NCBI GenBank assembly: GCA_022577435.1 | Contig: JAKOON010000028.1 | Coordinates: 3,706,872 to 3,770,871 of the forward strand | DNA from: Embiotoca jacksoni | Taxonomy: Eukaryota > Chordata > Actinopteri > Embiotocidae | Length of the DNA stretch: 64,000 bases | Reading direction: 5' to 3' | Part shown: piece by piece, positions 47,603 to 58,406 of the stretch | Numbering within the stretch: the first letter of the stretch is position 1 | Layout: each line of letters opens with the position of its first letter | Notes under the pieces: generated by a model | The model's database searches: none | The model's input: the letters and a program-made list of their open reading frames with translations, nothing else | Told to the model about the DNA's origin: nothing | Translations under genes and position numbers: made by a program

Positions 47603-48498
47603 TTTCAAAATATCTTAAAAAAAAGTCTGATATAAAAAAGAAAAATCCTGCTGAAAATCTTCCATTCTAACACAAACACAGTAAGTAAAGAAATCAGACT
47701 TAAACCCAGTCTTTGAATTGTTTCACTTGATGTTAATTTATAACATTTTCTGTACTGTTTTCCTGATTTTCTGTCAACTGCAAAGACCAGTTTCTCGTTA
47801 TGAGAATAACTTGCGTGCATAAAAATCAGTTTATCTTTATTCTTACGTTTTTGTTGTTATTGTTGTTGTTTTGGCGGTAAATCTGATTTATTTGAACGTA
47901 ATTCAATTTCCACCTTGTTCCTGCTTTTATTTCTTCTAATAAAATTAAACACCAGTGCGAATACCTTCCACAAAGACTCTCCTTCCCCTGTGAGGTAACT
48001 CGCTGCTAACTCTTCATCTTTCCATCAAAGAATGCGATGTGGTCTCATTCACGCTCGCACCGCATATCGGTGGGATAACGCACAGAGAAAGTGGTGGATT
48101 GTTCTGCCGCTATCTGCTGCTGCAGCGCCGGGGGCCATCGGATGAACAACAACCAAGGTGGTGTGGAGATAAGAGACGGACACCTCCGATATGACTGATG
48201 ATGTGGAGCGATATGTCCGCTGGGACAGTTTGATTCCTAAAATTCGATTTTCATGTTGTGGGAAAACGAAACCTAACGTCTGTATATAACAGAGCAGTAA
48301 AAGTAGTTTGGTGTCTTTGCACTGTCTTTTATATGATTTACACTCAACAAAAATACAAATACACTTTTGTTTTCCCATTTTGGAGTGACCTGTTGTTGCG
48401 GGTCACACCCCTCCAGTAACCATGCTGTTTAATCAGCACCTTGATGTGTCACACCTGACATCGAGCAACATTAAAGTGTTACGTCTTAAACTTCAGTC

Positions 48499-48500
<2 letters not shown>

Positions 48501-48531
<31 letters not shown>
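48501..48531 (+). repeat. (GT)n microsatellite
   Basis: About 15 pure units. Confidence 0.96.
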
Positions 48532-48533
<2 letters not shown>

Positions 48534-50069
48534 AAAGAAACACTCAACAGGTCACGGAGAGCAGAGTTCGGATCCTTCCACCCCCTCTGTTGACCCTTTG
48601 ACCCCATCGGGACACTCCAACCTGCTTTGAACAGGGACAGGAGACTTTTTTTTTTTTTGTCTCTTGAACGTTTGTCTGTGTTTTTCTTTTGCGTCTTTAA
48701 GTGCAGAGTTCTGTCGTCATTTTAAATCCTTGTTATTAGACATTGGACACAAATGTCATCCCCTCTCTCGCCGCTGTGACGTCTGAGGTGTGCAGAGGAA
48801 CCTCATCCATTCTTGTTTTTAAAAGCTTCTTCCTCCCTCGGAGTTCACCGAAAACCTCTCGGCTATTAATTTGTGGTGATTACCTGAAGCTTCAGAGGAC
48901 CTGCAGCACCTCCAGTCAGGCAGCCAGCAATCTCAAGACTAAGGGGTGGGGGGGGTTAATTGACACTGTCTGTGGGGATGAGGGGATGGGTGCTGCTGCT
49001 GTTTTGTTCCCTCCTTTTATGGCTGAGGGCCCCCCCCCCCCCACCCCACCCTCCTCTTCCCCTACACGGCTCCCCTACACGGCTTAATGAGATGTTTACA
49101 TGGAACTGGGTGTGGGAACCGGGGCCCATATGCTGCCGTGTAAGATGACAGGGACCTGCTTTGTGTTTTTTGGCCTCGTTAAGAGGTTTTAGTGTTGAAA
49201 TCAGAGCCGCGGGCCTCCAGCGACCTGCAGCAGCAAAGGTGAGAGACAGAAGGATCTACAAATCAATCAAAGAGCTGAAACATAATGGAGGAAAGGAAAA
49301 AAAAAAAAAAAAAAAAGCTCCCTTTATGAACATTAATTCAAAGGCTTAGATCCAGCTTTCATCACATACGCTCAGAAGGTTTTCCAAGAAATGTCTTTTG
49401 TTTTTGTTTAGCTTCATAATGAATTTGAGAGATTCCGGGTCCTTTCTTACCAGAGCTACGCATCTTTTTTTTTTTTTAATTTTTTTTTTGTTCCCATACT
49501 GATGCTGTACCGGAACGCAAAATCAGACATTTTCAATACATGACTTTGAAGTGTATATAAGCGTACTTTTTCCTCCAGACAGTTTTGGATCTGTCGCCGG
49601 TTCTTCTCACGAGCTGTCTTTGGTTGTCTGAGCTCCTCACCCTGTCTCTATGTCCAACAACTTCTCCAGGGTCTCAATCTCAATTTCTTCAACGCAGGAC
49701 ACCAGTCAGTGATGCAGTGTTATAAAGATTCCTTTTTGACCAATCAGTGGTCTGCGGTGTTTTCACGTCACCTTTTAGTGTCACCTCAGGTCACTCGGGG
49801 CCTCGACGGAGCTGGACCAGGAAATATTCGCTAACTTTTAACACATGGAAAACCAAAACAAGAGAGTCGAATCAAGCCAACGCGATACCGGCAGTGTAAA
49901 GGGGCTTGTGCACCAGGATTTATGATGAATGAGTTCTCTGACAGGTGTGTGTCTTTTGTGTGTTTGTGTTTTTTTCCAGTGAACGGCATCCTTATCCAGA
50001 AATCTGATAACAATCCTGAAAACCACAAATATTCAACCTCAAATCATCTTCTAAGGCCACACAAACACA

Positions 50070-50070
50070 A

Positions 50071-50094
<24 letters not shown>
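50070..50094 (+). repeat. (CA)n microsatellite
   Basis: Short CA array bracketed by ACAAACACAA units. Confidence 0.93.
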
Positions 50095-50101
<7 letters not shown>

Positions 50102-50205
50102 AACAAGCAAACAAACCTCGAACATACATAAAATGTTCACACATACTCCAACATATCGTCACACGAATCCGACGCAGCTGATCCCACCAGCACAAACCCA
50201 TCTCC

Positions 50206-50318
<113 letters not shown>

Positions 50319-50416
50319 CCTGCACAGACAGGTGGCAGGTGAGCAGGTGTGTGCTGGCGGCTGGACTCGGTTCCCCTGAGGTCAGTGTGAGAGCAGCAGG
50401 TGCAGGCGCTATAATC

Positions 50417-50421
<5 letters not shown>

Positions 50422-50454
<33 letters not shown>
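50422..50454 (+). repeat. (GT)n microsatellite
   Basis: About 16 pure GT units, complementary to the CA array just upstream. Confidence 0.96.
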
Positions 50455-50456
<2 letters not shown>

Positions 50457-51944
50457 ATAACACCGGAGCCACGATGGTTTATGGCCTTTATCACCTGCGG
50501 CACGCAGGAGGAGGAGGGGCTAAAACCTGTCCACCTGTCTGTCTCTGTGTGTCTCTGTCTGTCCTGTTGTCTGTCACTTTGTCCAAGTCTCTTTTCCTGA
50601 ATCACAGCGGTACGCAGCGCAGGCGCAACAAGGATGTTAACAGCACGACAGGCGGTGGTAATGCACCAAGAAGTGCAGTAATGCAGGAAAGAAGAAGGCT
50701 GCTCGCCAGTAAACATGGATGTGAACATGCAGAGTTCAAACTGCAAAACAAAATTGTGTTACTTTTAGTGCAGCAGTGACAAAGTGGAAAAAGTGAACTT
50801 ATCTGGAAATGTAGACTGCAACTGTTGCTGCAGAAATTTGTGAAGTTGTAAAAGAAGTGCACACAAAATCAGCAGGATAAGATTTGCATGATTCACACAG
50901 ACCAGCAATATTTTGTCCCTAAAACCTTCAAATCTTTCCATTGAAGACCTCCATCTTAGCTAAAATCCACAAAACACCGACAAGACGTACCAGAAATACC
51001 ACATGCAGTGTGATTTATTTATTTTTTTCTCATATTGCTCATATTATCATTAAAACAGCCATCTGTCACATTGGAGGGAAAATTTTTTTTGGACTTTTAT
51101 CTAACTGCAGCCCGACATGAAACTTAAAGCTGTGAATCAGGCCACAAATCTCTAAAATGTGACACATCCTCCCGATTTATTGCGTTATAAAGAATGTATT
51201 CACACAGACAGGTGGTGAATAATGCTCCATTTAGAAATACCTTTTCCAACTGTGCACTCATGAGGTGGAGATAAGTGTTCGTGTAGGCTTGACTTCCCCG
51301 TCGGTATGTGCAGAGGTGGAGAGTGGGCTTTGGGACCTGTCATTGGGCTGTCATGGTGATCAAACGGGTGTTTCCTCAGAAGGTGTGAGTCATTAAAGCC
51401 GTGAGGTGAGAGGAGGTGCAGGCGGAGGTCAAATGGGGTTTCTGCTTCCTCGAACTCGTCTTACCTGCAGGAGCTCAGATCGCACGGGAGAGCAGGGAAA
51501 CATGAAGGTGTCTCGGCCTCCCAGAACATCTATTATGACGCTCCGCTTTAGGCCACGCCGATATGAAAATGTAGATAACTTGAGTCCATGTGTTCCTGGG
51601 ATGAGATTCATTTCCGCTGCTGAGTTCCCAGGACTTTCTATTTTTACATCTTTGTTTTCCTCTGAGCTTCCAGTCAGAAACAGTCAGTTCCAGTCACAAA
51701 TAATGAAATATTTGCTCGTTTTTAAATTTTTTTATTTTTTTATTTATTTATTTATTTTTTTATAGTAATGGCCACACTCTCTTGTTTTAATGATATTTTT
51801 TTATGCTATAATAAGCTATTTTGTTGCTGATGTTTTTTCTTATAACATGAAATATTCCTTTACACAAAACCTTCTAATTACACAAAATCAGTGTCTCTCG
51901 CGTTAACTATGTGCAGACAAAATAAAGTCTTTCCTATCATTTAG

Positions 51945-52662
51945 TGTATTCTGTATGATATTCCATAGAAGAATAACTTTCCTGCTGTCAAGGTTACATA
52001 GACTCGGATGGGTCAGTTGAATAGTTTATGTCATCTTTTCTTAAAACGTATTTCCTACTATTTTTACTGATGCTTGGTACTAATGCGTTACTACCACCAG
52101 AAGGCGGCGGTAATGTGCCTCAAAGCTGTTTGCCGTCTATCGAAATTAATTAACAAGTCTTTGAAAGTCTTTGATATTCACGGGGAACTACTCGACTATT
52201 ACTCAAACAGTATTTCTGCTTAAAATACCCATCTAAACATGAAGATTTTTTTTTTTTATCATAAAAGTTTCCTGTTTGTGTAAATCAAGTTCAGACGTAA
52301 AGGTGAGATGTGACGAACAAAGTGAAGCAATAAAAAGTGAAAGGGAGTCAAAGATCCCCGCCTCCCTCCGTGCACGCAGCTACACGCCGCATGCACACCC
52401 TACCGTACACCCTGCAGATCCCACGGAGAGCTCCTAACAAAAACACACGGGGTATAATAATATTTCGGTGCCCGCTCGGATCGCGGAGTACAGTAATCGG
52501 AGGCGCGGTTGCTCCGAGCTGCCGGGTTGCGATTAACGTGAAGGAATGTGCATCGGAGGGGGGCATCGCTGCGGAGATGGCGCGTTGTGGTAGGCGGCAG
52601 AATGTAGAAATCGGTGCGCAATCGACATGCAAACAAGTGCAAACAGGAGAAAGTTCAGATCC
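51945..52662 (+). repeat. Segmental duplication, copy 1
   Basis: It matches 53838-54586 along its length. Shared words include TTTTTACTGATGCTTGGTAC, CACCAGAAGG, AGATGTGACGAACAAA, AAAAAGTGAAAGGGAGTCAA, GCCTCCCTCCGTGCACGCAG, TTTCGGTGCCCGCTCGGAT, GCGGTTGCTCCGAGCTGCCG and GCATCGCTGCGGAGATGGCG. By eye the right half is over 90 % identical and the left half somewhat less. The right half is CpG-rich. There is no conserved ORF, because small indels shift the frames. It lacks a ~50-bp CpG-rich piece (GTCGAGCGTTACG..) present in copy 2. Confidence 0.9.
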
Positions 52663-52836
52663 AGCTAAAACTCAAACTTTCAGACGGAGATGCAGAACAG
52701 ACAACATCCCCTCTGTTTTAGTTCTTACTTTCCTCCGAGGCCGACAGCAGCCGTGACTTCACCTCTGCTTCCAGACGCTGATGCACATCTGCTCTTCTCA
52801 GGCTGCCTGATAGTTTTACCTGAGGCAGCCTGAGGA

Positions 52837-52875
<39 letters not shown>

Positions 52876-53837
52876 GCGTGTGCGTGTGTGTGTGAACCTC
52901 CGAGCTTCTGTCTGACCCGCCACTCTCACCCCGCCCTGTGGTGAGAAACCGTGACCCGCCACAGTCGCTGCTAAAGCATGACAGGTTCCAAATCCCTGCT
53001 TGGAAACCTGGGTGTGAATCAGTTACTCTCTCCACTCCCTGCTCAACTATTATCATCAACCTCCGCGAGCCCTTGAGCAAGGCAGCGAGCGTGCGACTGC
53101 GCGTAACCTCGCCTCGCTGCAGCTTCGTGTAAACAGGAGCGCATTTCCGTTCGGGTTGCTGGGTTTTAAGGATCGAAAACTAAAGACAATCACCCGTTCT
53201 GAGGAAAATGATCCTCCAAATGTGCCGTATTGTAGTTGAAAGACCACACAGGCAAGCCGCAACAAGACTGTCTAAAGTTTACTCTTTTGTCAGATAAGAG
53301 CTCTCCTCGGTTGTGTTTGCATTCCTCAGGATGGGACTTGTAAACGTTTCCATGGCAGCTCTCGCGGGCCTGTTTGTGTGCCGTCGCGCTCGACATTGTG
53401 TGCCGAAAGCTGCGCGTGAAGGTGAAAGCGATTGTGTTTTGTGGGCTTAGTCTTTCCTGAAACAAAAACCGTCCTCGTCTTTGATTTTTCAGCGTGAAAA
53501 ACAGTAGTGAGCTACTGAGGGTCCAGGCTGAAAGAAGGTGGAGAGAGATGGAAGTCTGAGAAAATGGGAGATTCTCAAAGACAGAAAATGAAAATGGGAA
53601 GAAGCCACGCTGAGGGTCATCAGCCGAGCTTTGCTTTCAGAGTGTGCTCTCTGTTTGTGAGGCTTGTTTCGGCTCAGATTTTGTAATATTGGCAGAAAAA
53701 TTTCGGAAGGGAAACGGATTTATAGCTTGGTAAAGGAAGTCGAGTTTATCCTCTCTTGGTCTCACAAGTTCAGAAGGTGTTTCGTTTTCCATTTGTACTC
53801 TACGCATGCTCCATATAAATTTGTTTTGACAAAATAT
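52663..53837. other. Spacer between duplicated blocks
   Basis: Contains a 12-bp stem-loop (CTCAGGCTGCCT 52797-52808 / AGGCAGCCTGAG 52823-52834) and a (TG)n array. No exon is supported. Confidence 0.55.
52839..52894 (+). repeat. (TG)n microsatellite
   Basis: TG with CGTG interruptions in its second half. Confidence 0.95.
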
Positions 53838-54586
53838 TTGCTCAGTATTCCGTACAAGTACGATCTTCCTGCTGTGAGGATACGTTGGGATAGGTCAGTT
53901 GAAAAGTTTGTGACTGTCATCTTTCCTTAAAACGCATTTTCTTCTATTTTTACTGATGCTTGGTACTAATGCGTCACTGCCACCAGAAGGTGGCGGTAAT
54001 GTGTCTCAAAGCTATTTGCCGACTATTGAAATTGATTAACAAGTCTTTGAGTAATAGTCGAGTAGTTCCCCGTCAATATCAAACAGTATTTTTGCTTAAA
54101 ACGCCCATCTAACGTGAAGATTTTTTTATTTTTTTTATCATAAACGTTCCCTGTTGGTATAAGTCGAGCGTTACGTGTTACGTTTAACATCCGCGTTAAA
54201 CGGCGCGCGAGTTCGCTTTCATAAACGTAAAGCTGAGATGTGACGAACAAAATGAAGCAATAAAAAGTGAAAGGGAGTCAAAGATCATCGCCTCCCTCCG
54301 TGCACGCAGCTACACGCTGCGCTGCACCCGCCTGCAGATCCCACGGAGAGCTTCTCACAAAAAACACACGGGGGATAATAATATTTCGGTGCCCGCTCGG
54401 ATGGCGGAGCACAGTAATCGGAGGCGCGGTTGCTCCGAGCTGCCGGGTTGCGATTAACGCGAAGGAATGCGCGTCGGAGGGGGGGCATCGCTGCGGAGAT
54501 GGCGCGTTTGTGGTGGGCAGCAGAATGTAGAAATCGGTGCGCAATCGACGTGCAAACAAGTGCGAGCAGGAGAAAGTTCAGATCCA
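53838..54586 (+). repeat. Segmental duplication, copy 2
   Basis: Direct-orientation partner of 51945-52662, about 1.9 kb downstream. It differs by single substitutions, the extra CpG-rich piece near 54165-54220, and a 38-bp segment (54046-54083) that is inverted relative to copy 1. Whether this is a local duplication or two insertions of the same dispersed element cannot be decided without a genome-wide search. Confidence 0.9.
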
Positions 54587-54738
54587 AATTAGCCTCTTTG
54601 AGTGGAACATTAAACAATCGGGATCCTCCCTACAGTACTTTACAAAATAACATTTTACTTCCCTGGAGAAAAGCCTCGGAGTGTGTTCGATGTTGTGCTC
54701 GCGTTGGTAAACAGCAGCATCATATCTGACACATCAGG

Positions 54739-54784
54739 TGTGTGTATGTGTGCGTGTGTGTGTGTGTGTGTGTGCGTGTGTGTG
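54739..54784 (+). repeat. (TG)n microsatellite
   Basis: TG with A and C interruptions. Confidence 0.95.
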
Positions 54785-55529
54785 GACTTCAGCAGCGCTC
54801 TTGTTTAGTCTTTGTTCCGCATTAGAGGCCTCAGCAATGCGAGATGACTCTTTATCTCCTGCAGAATTTCTTAATCCTTCAAAAACGTTGTACCCTGAAT
54901 ATGAAAACAGTTTTTTTGTTGTTTTTTTTTGGAGGGCGGGGGAGGGAGGGATTGTATTCTTCCATCTAAAAATCAACATGTGCGGTAGGTCTGCACGTAC
55001 CGTACAGCAAATGGAGGGATAACCCTTCTCAAGGGAATTCGTACAATATATATATATTTTTTTTTCCATTTTAGCTTGTTGAAGAGTCTATGTTGATTTT
55101 ACGTGAGACTGGCATTGTTTAAACTAGACTGCACCTTTTCAATTGTAGATCCAGTTAAAGCAGATCTGTTCTCCTCCATCTGAAGCTCTCGGCTACGCTT
55201 AGCAGTTTTATTGTCAAGTATTAAGCAGTTTGGGATGCTACTTTTTTTTTTTTCTTTAAGAACCAGCTGAAAATGTAAAATATAAGTTCAAAATTCTAAA
55301 ACACGATAAGCTTAACGAACCCCCGCCAATGTTCAAGCGGTGTTTTTATGTGCTTTGGCATATCATGAGCAAAATAAGCAGTCGACACAACGGCTGAGCA
55401 TTTCCACTTGAAACGGAAAAAGCACAGATTCATACGGCCTGGATTTCATACATCACAAACCTGAAGGACCAATCAAACTATGAAGCGGGGAGTGTGGGGG
55501 GAGGGGGGCTTCAAATATTACGGAGCTGC

Positions 55530-55600
55530 AGAGGCGGAGACTATTTGCATATTCATAGATCTGCATGGATCGAATGAAGGGAGAGCTCTACAGTTGCATC
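55530..55600. promoter_or_regulatory. Candidate enhancer with octamer motif
   Basis: ACTATTTGCATATTCATAGA holds a perfect POU octamer (ATTTGCAT) overlapping a second ATTCAT-like half-site, followed by TCTGCATGGATCGAATGAAG. It lies about 2.8 kb upstream of the Jagged start codon in low-repeat sequence. Motif-only evidence. Confidence 0.3.
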
Positions 55601-56021
55601 CAAGTCCCTTTAAGGCATTGGGGAATTTTTTTTTTTTTTGCGCGCAAATATGAAACCAAATATTAGTCTGCAAGCCAATATTTGTTCTGCAAAGTCACTT
55701 CGCCTGTCAGTGGAGTAAATGAAACACTCCCACCTGAAACGTCCCTAACACCGTTACTTATACGGCTCTGCAGGTCGGTCTAACCGAACCGTGCGACGCG
55801 CAACAAAAAGTCCAGTAAGTTTTATGCCGGTCATTAACCTGCTTAACGTCCTCAGTCCGTCCGTCTGAGCAGCAGTTCACGCAGTTCCTTATCACTGCTG
55901 ATAGGAGATGTTGTAAAGAGATGAACACAAGACTTTGGTGTCTGCGTGCAGGCATGTGAATGACTCGTATGTGCAAATGACAAAGTGTGTGTGGGTGGGT
56001 GGGTGTGTGTGTGTTTTGCAC

Positions 56022-56115
56022 CTGCCTCCCTGGGAGGAAACATCTGCTGCAGGGTGTCCGAGGCCACCTGTCCGACTCCATCCTGCAGCTGATCCGCCGT
56101 CCGCAGGAGCTCGAG
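56022..56115 (-). other. Candidate exon, unknown gene; both strands look coding
   Basis: On the minus strand, CTTCCTGCTGCAG (acceptor-like) precedes LELLRTADQLQDGVGQVASD then TLQQMFPPREA and a GTGCAA donor, 94 nt, ending one base into a codon. GC-ending codons dominate. The plus strand in another frame is equally codon-like (KHLLQGVRGHLSDSILQLIR then RPQELELQQEDAREEEQLSD), so direction is ambiguous. I recognise neither peptide. The minus donor is weak. Confidence 0.25.
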
Positions 56116-57513
56116 CTGCAGCAGGAAGATGCGCGTGAGGAGGAGCAGCTGTCCGATTCCGCTCTTACTTGGAATGTTGAATGCAACTTTGCAATCTGGG
56201 AAAAGCCTGAATCGCGCCAAAAAATGTCATTTTCCGTTTTTTTTAAAACATTCAGCTCGGTTTAAAGCCCTGCTAGCAGCCACCCGTAGCCGTGTAGATA
56301 TTAGTTGACCCCTTTTGTCCAGACTATAATATCGCAACGACAATCAAATGTATTGTCACCATTGTCATTGTAGAGACGCATCATGACTATAGGCCAAAAT
56401 ATGTCTCTGTAAATAAAATCTGCATCATTTATATTTCTGTTTAAATGTTTTTTTCTTGAATAATGGCAATAAAAACCGAGTTTAAATCCATCAGTTTGGA
56501 AGGGAAACTTAAAACTTCAGAATAAATACATTCAGTTTCACAATATCATATTCAGTTTCCAGTTTATTCGATTAAGTTGCAAACTTAATTCATGCTCCTT
56601 AGATTCATTTTTGTAATGCAATTATCCAATTAGAGTAAGTCAAAGACAAATACACACGATTCAAATTCAGTTTCTAGTGAGACATATTTCTGCCCAAACA
56701 TGGCTCCCAGAAGATGGCTCATACTAACATTGACCTTTTTCTCTCACGCTATCATCAGGTCACAATTAGTGAAATATCCCTTTATGTCTTTTGGTTGTTA
56801 GTTTAAGACGAGGCAGACATCAGGCGGGTCTACAACTTCACTTAATGTTAAAAAAAAACAGTGGACTTGATGTGTGTGTGTGTGTGTGTTGATTATGTTT
56901 TGCTGAAACATGCTATGTCGGCTGACATGTTTGGGATTGTGATATTGTGTTAAAACAGCAGTGTTACCGCATTAAACCCAGGTGTGTAAATAAAAAAGCG
57001 AGGCTCCAGGCTGTGTGTGTACAGAGCGCCATTGTGCTGAGCTGCTTTACAGGTGTCTTCCAGGTTGGTTTCAAAATTTATCTTCTACAATTTGGATTTG
57101 CCAGTGTGGTACCATTTCCAAAAAACATAACATGTATATCTTTAAATCCCCCCTCCCCCCCCCCAAACCTTGCAGACTTTGGTTTGCAGACATTTTTACT
57201 AATAAGTTTGATACTTGTGTTTTCAGATGTAGATGGACTGAGAGCTCAGCTTTAAGGCTTTAAGGTGGGTTTTCCTGAAAGTTTAAATCTCCTCCAGTCT
57301 CTTTCATCGTTTGCTTTTCGCCGTGCACACCGACAAGCTGCAAAGACACGAAAGAATCCACGAAGACACGGAGGAGGAAAAGGCTTCCTCAGCGTGCAAG
57401 TAACACTTGGAGGGAGCAGTGAATGATTTCGGTATTCTGAATCCAACATGAAGATAGTCTGTTTTGGATTGCATTAAATCTCAAGTGTAGAAAAAAAAAA
57501 AGTTTCGGAGCGG

Positions 57514-57530
57514 TCAGTAGAGGGCGCTCA
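57514..57530 (+). promoter_or_regulatory. CTCF-like motif (plus orientation)
   Basis: TCAGTAGAGGGCGCTCA matches the CTCF core NNAGRGGGCGCTN well and lies about 0.8 kb upstream of the Jagged start codon, pointing towards the gene. Confidence 0.45.
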
Positions 57531-57902
57531 CAGCCTTGTTTCCTCTGCCTGCAGGTCAGTGAGGAGCAGCTCAGGTGTCCTTCGCTGAACACATGAACAA
57601 CACTGCATGTACTCAGGGATTATTTATGGCCCTCGTTTATAGCCCGAACTTCTGTTTTTGTTGTTTTAATTTTAGTCTTTTTTTTCAGTTAAAGTGAAGA
57701 ATGAAACTTGAAGCAGAATTAGATTTGGATTTATTAGGGAAAAAAACTGTGAATACAGAAATACTTTTTTTTTTTTTCTTTTTTAAATAAATAAATAAAT
57801 TGCCAGTTGACGTTGTGACCGTCGTAAAAACAAAAATACGAGCTCCTGTGTGAGCAAACTTCAGTAATGAATCCATCAGCCGTCCTCCCTTGTAGTGCTT
57901 CT

Positions 57903-57975
57903 CCCGCCCCCTCTCTTGTGGTTGGCTCTCAGCCGCGAACGTTCCCGCCTTCGCGGCCTGTGATTGGTCCACCGA
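57903..57975 (+). promoter_or_regulatory. Jagged promoter elements (GC box, E2F-like, inverted CCAAT)
   Basis: CCCGCCCC (57903-57910) is a GC box. GTTCCCGCC (57941-57949) is E2F-like. TGATTGGTCC (57961-57970) contains the inverted CCAAT box ATTGG with its usual flanks. GTGGTTGGCTC (about 57918-57928) is a weaker second copy. The surrounding 57.9-58.2 kb is CpG-rich and no TATA box is apparent, so a CpG-island promoter with dispersed starts is likely. The exact start site cannot be read from sequence. Confidence 0.6.
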
Positions 57976-58337
57976 TTCGTCCATCGCGGGGGAGCGCCCG
58001 GCTCTGGCTTTGGGCAGCAAGAGACGCACCGCTGCTCCTCTCCTCTGCTGTTTAGTGCGTCGAGCGGCGGAGGGAAGTGGAGTTTGCGCGTCTTGTTGTG
58101 CGTCCGTGGACCAAACAGCAGCAGCAGCGGTGCGCTTTTTCCTCCTCCAGAGCCGCAGGCATCCCGGGGAGACCAGCAGCAGCCGCAGCAGCAGCAGCGC
58201 CGTGCATGACTCGGACAGCATCAGCAGGAGGAGGAGGATACTGATTCTTTTTCTCCTTCTTCATTATCATTTTGACTGATTGAGACAGACATATTTTGGT
58301 TCTCCCTCATGGTAGCCAACACTGAGCAGCCGGAGAC
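57976..58337 (+). other. Probable 5' leader of the Jagged gene
   Basis: CpG-rich DNA between promoter motifs and the start codon. It carries imperfect CAG runs (58120-58135 and 58174-58198) and GGA units near 58226-58240. Two upstream ATGs open short reading frames (separate entries). An in-frame TGA at 58323-58325 lies five codons before the chosen ATG, which fixes 58338 as the first usable start in that frame. Confidence 0.6.
58206..58244 (+). CDS. Upstream ORF 1 (12 codons) in the Jagged leader
   Basis: ATGACTCGGACAGC opens MTRTASAGGGGY and stops at TGA, 94 bases before the main start. If the transcript includes it, ribosomes could terminate and reinitiate. Whether the leader starts upstream of this point is unknown. 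Confidence 0.35.
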   Translation: MTRTASAGGGGY

Positions 58338-58377
58338 ATGTGGACTAATTTGGGGAAACTGCAGCGCTTCTCTCTAG
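58309..58377 (+). CDS. Upstream ORF 2, overlapping the Jagged start codon
   Basis: The ATG at 58309 (context CTCATGG, G at +4 but C at -3) opens a 22-codon frame, MVANTEQPETCGLIWGNCSA then SL, ending at TAG 58375-58377, 37 bases past the main ATG and out of frame with it. An overlapping uORF of this kind normally lowers translation of the main protein. The main ATG has G at -3, so leaky scanning is plausible. Confidence 0.4.
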   Translation: MVANTEQPETCGLIWGNCSASL

Positions 58378-58406
58378 TGTGTCTTCTCCTGACTCTGTGG
58401 GCTGAG
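58338..58406 (+). CDS. jag2: Jagged-family Notch ligand, exon 1 (signal peptide)
   Basis: This is the first coding exon of a type I membrane Notch ligand. It encodes MWTNLGKLQRFSLVCLLLTL then WAE: a short polar start, one Arg, and a hydrophobic core (FSLVCLLLTLW), i.e. a classical signal peptide that continues into exon 2, with cleavage expected near VSQS/TGYF. The exon ends GAG and the donor GTGAGAAC at phase 0. In vertebrate Jagged genes exon 1 likewise carries the leader and signal sequence only. The start is supported by an upstream in-frame TGA and a G at -3. Intron 1 spans 58407-59489 (1083 bp). On its own this exon could not be identified; its assignment depends on exon 2. Confidence 0.85.

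Larger units (their letters stand above)
54587..57513. other. Non-coding stretch upstream of the Notch-ligand promoter
   Basis: (TG)n at 54739, T tracts near 55240 and 55628, a short (TG)n near 56872-56890, a C11 near 57153. 55530-55600 and 56022-56115 are described separately. Confidence 0.5.
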
